Shown piece after piece: positions 7,935-8,999 of a stretch of 8,999 nt of DNA. The notes beneath the pieces are model-generated. The model was not told the DNA's origin, searched no databases, and saw only the letters and a program-made list of their open reading frames with translations. A program made the translations under genes and the position numbers. Position 1 is the stretch's first letter, and each line of letters starts with the position of its first letter. Location: contig JAPSGM010000060.1 in the NCBI GenBank assembly GCA_031177555.1, forward strand, positions 1 to 8,999. Reading direction: 5' to 3'. This DNA comes from Chloroflexota bacterium. Its GTDB lineage: Bacteria; Chloroflexota; Limnocylindria; QHBO01.

Positions 7935-7963
7935 TGGAAGCGTCGTTTTCCAGCCGCGACGCT
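7934..7963 (-). promoter_or_regulatory. Leader segment with two mutually exclusive hairpins
   Basis: On the minus strand AGCGTCG (7963-7957) can pair with CGACGCT (7945-7939) around an 11-base loop. That loop contains CTGGAA (7953-7948), which can pair instead with TTCCAG (7939-7934). The two helices share bases and cannot both form easily, since no linker would span the first stem in a pseudoknot. They sit 26-55 bases upstream of the binding-protein ATG and just before the masked ribosome-binding site. Whether this stretch is transcribed is unknown, and chance pairing is common in GC-rich DNA. Confidence 0.3.
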
Positions 7964-7983
7964 CGACCGCGAAAGGCGCCGCC

Positions 7984-8016
7984 GACACTTGTCTGATAAC
8001 CTGACTTGTCTACCCG
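7984..8016. promoter_or_regulatory. Candidate GntR/FadR operator region with a repeated ACTTGTCT
   Basis: ACTTGTCT occurs at 7987-7994 and again at 8004-8011, 17 bases apart. The first copy belongs to the palindrome GACActTGTC (7984-7993). TTGTCTGATAA (7989-7999) and TTGTCTACCC (8006-8015) each miss the generic FadR-type operator TNGT-N(0-3)-ACNA by one position. The repeats lie in the shared control region between the divergent regulator and the operon, where a local FadR-type regulator would be expected to bind. The repeats are visible; binding is inferred. Confidence 0.4.
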
Positions 8017-8021
8017 GCACC

Positions 8022-8027
8022 TGTCAA
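8022..8027 (-). promoter_or_regulatory. TTGACA-like -35 box candidate for the operon
   Basis: The minus strand reads a perfect TTGACA here, about 115 bases before the binding-protein ATG. No good -10 box lies 16-18 bases downstream; the nearest weak match is GGTTAT after 20 bases (8001-7996), inside the candidate operator. If this is the promoter, a regulator at the repeats would block polymerase. Weak call. Confidence 0.25.
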
Positions 8028-8085
8028 GCAGAATTCCCCCGTTTCCCGCACTCCTGGCCACGATGTCCCCTCAGAGAACGTCTAC

Positions 8086-8844
8086 GTGACTCGACCGCCA
8101 CCGGTTCAGCCGATCGGCGCAATCCGGGGGACGACGCTGTCCAATCAGCTGGCGACCGAGCTCGTGAAGGACATCCTGCAGGCGAGATATCGGCCTGGGG
8201 ATGCCCTTCCGACCGAGGAGGATCTGGCACGCCGCTACGACGTCAGCCGGGCGGTGGTTCGCGAAGCGGTGCAGGCCGTCTCGATGCTTGGTCTTACCGA
8301 CCGCCGGCAGGGACGGAACACGCACGTCAGCTCGCCCACCGAGTGGAATGACTTTGCGCCAGAACTCCTTCGGGCGCGTGCCGAGCTCGGCATCGTCGAG
8401 GACGTCCTGGTCGAACTGCTCGAGCTGAGGAGGCTGGTCGAGGTGGAGGCCGCCGCCCTTGCGGCGGAGCGAGCCACCGACCCTGACATTCAGCGACTCC
8501 AGGAGATCCTCGCCCAGATGGACGCCGCCGTGGGCAAGCGGCAGGACTACACGCCGCTCGACGTTGCATTCCACGACGCGATGCTGCAGGCGACCGGCAA
8601 TCACCTCCTTCCGCGCCTGTTCGCGCAGCTGCGCCCGGTTCTGGAGTTCGCGCGCGAGGTGAGTGCCATGACGAGGCCCGATGCACTCGTAACGTCTCAG
8701 CGCGAGCACGCCGCCATCTGCCAGGCCATCGCCGACCGGTCACCGCAAGCCGCCCGCGCGGCGATGAGCCAGCACCTCAGCTGGACCGCCAACCTGGATT
8801 TCAGTGAGCGAATCGCCGAGCTGACCCGCCGCCGGCAGGGCTAG
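8086..8844 (+). CDS. GntR-family transcriptional regulator, FadR subfamily with FCD domain
   Basis: This 252-residue DNA-binding protein has a GntR winged helix-turn-helix at about 15-82, with the motifs YRPGDALPTEEDLARRY and VSRAVVREAVQAVSMLGL, and an FCD ligand-binding domain at about 103-235. Asp159, His163, His208 and His230 (in LDVAFHDAM, QREHAAI and MSQHLSW) fit the D/H-H-H metal site of many FCD domains, whose effectors are often carboxylic acids or amino acids bound through the metal. It is transcribed away from the peptide-transport operon across a 177-bp region, the usual arrangement for a local regulator that also controls itself. The GTG at 8086 is the only good start before the HTH; AGAGAA 7 bases upstream is a weak ribosome-binding site. 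The effector is unknown; a peptide breakdown product would be logical. Confidence 0.92.
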   Translation: MTRPPPVQPIGAIRGTTLSNQLATELVKDILQARYRPGDALPTEEDLARRYDVSRAVVREAVQAVSMLGLTDRRQGRNTHVSSPTEWNDFAPELLRARAELGIVEDVLVELLELRRLVEVEAAALAAERATDPDIQRLQEILAQMDAAVGKRQDYTPLDVAFHDAMLQATGNHLLPRLFAQLRPVLEFAREVSAMTRPDALVTSQREHAAICQAIADRSPQAARAAMSQHLSWTANLDFSERIAELTRRRQG

Positions 8845-8999
8845 ACGTGAGCACGGCCGCGGGCTAGCCAGCCGGCGGCTGAGATGACCGCACAGGTCAC
8901 GGAGAGGACCTCTCCAGGCCAGTTGCAGGGCCGAACCAGCCACGGGCTGGCTCAATGGCGACGGAGCCACCGGCCCGACCGCCTCCCTGGTCCGGTCAG
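8845..8999 (+). other. Region after the regulator gene, no gene established, several small hairpins
   Basis: No coding region can be supported. Short inverted repeats follow one another: CAGCC/GGCTG (8869-8881), TGACC/GGTCA (8885-8899), GGAGAGG-A-CCTCTCC (8901-8915) and CCAGCC/GGCTGG (8936-8950). None is followed by a run of T, so an intrinsic terminator is not shown. Two frames remain open to the edge, from ATG at 8884 and from ATG at 8955; the second could be the start of a downstream gene, but it lacks a clear ribosome-binding site and is only 15 codons long here. Confidence 0.3.

Noticed and set aside
7934..7963. H-type pseudoknot in the binding-protein leader
   Set aside because: The second helix would begin directly after the first with no linker to cross a 7-bp stem, so alternative hairpins are more realistic.
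7909..8061. In-frame extension of the binding-protein gene by 51 codons
   Set aside because: It would bury the lipoprotein signal peptide in the interior and bypass the strong GGAGG site at 7917-7921.
8874..8945. TPP-riboswitch-like CGGCTGAGATGACC
   Set aside because: Only the CTGAGA element resembles the consensus. The expected CCTGAT core and GCGNAGGGA end are missing and the required helices do not form.
8740..8970. 76-codon minus-strand open frame overlapping the end of the regulator gene
   Set aside because: It has no recognisable motif and no ribosome-binding site, and overlaps the conserved C-terminus of the FCD domain by about 100 bases.

Overview
This is a high-GC bacterial window (about two-thirds G+C, many GTG starts, start/stop overlaps between genes) carrying one compact peptide-uptake locus. 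The organism is probably from a GC-rich phylum such as Chloroflexota or Actinomycetota. The solute-binding lipoprotein, with its Gly/Ser/Pro linker after the lipidated cysteine, would fit either phylum. This is an impression from protein style, not a placement.

Layout, left to right. Positions 1-609 (+) hold the 3' part of a DUF1028-type Ntn-hydrolase-like gene, cut by the window edge. Positions 602-7908 (-) hold a five-gene operon, read right to left: a family 5 solute-binding lipoprotein (6274-7908), a cytoplasmic S9-family serine peptidase (4279-6198), a DppB-type permease (3317-4282), a DppC-type permease (2452-3324) and a single-chain double ATPase equivalent to DppD fused to DppF (602-2455). 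A divergent FadR/FCD-type GntR regulator lies at 8086-8844 (+). Between the regulator and the binding protein is a 177-bp control region with two FadR-like half-palindromes, a TTGACA-like box and a potentially structured leader. Positions 8845-8999 are noncoding or only the very start of another gene.

How the genes fit together. The lipoprotein captures a peptide-like ligand outside the membrane. The two permeases form the channel and the fused ATPase powers import. The peptidase has no signal peptide and its gene sits between the binding protein and the channel, so it probably cleaves the imported substrate in the cytoplasm. Four-base GTGA overlaps join peptidase to DppB and DppC to ATPase, and an 8-base overlap joins DppB to DppC, so the last four genes look translationally coupled. 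A 66-75 nt gap with a strong hairpin separates the binding protein from the rest, which suits the usual excess of binding protein. The GntR regulator probably controls the operon and itself through the shared region. DUF1028 proteins lack an established function; this one is convergent with the operon and may be a functional partner.

The families are well known. What merits a second look is the combination: a peptidase embedded in the transporter operon, a DUF1028 neighbour, an ATPase that keeps four cysteines of the type that bind an Fe-S cluster, and RNA-structure candidates around the binding-protein gene.
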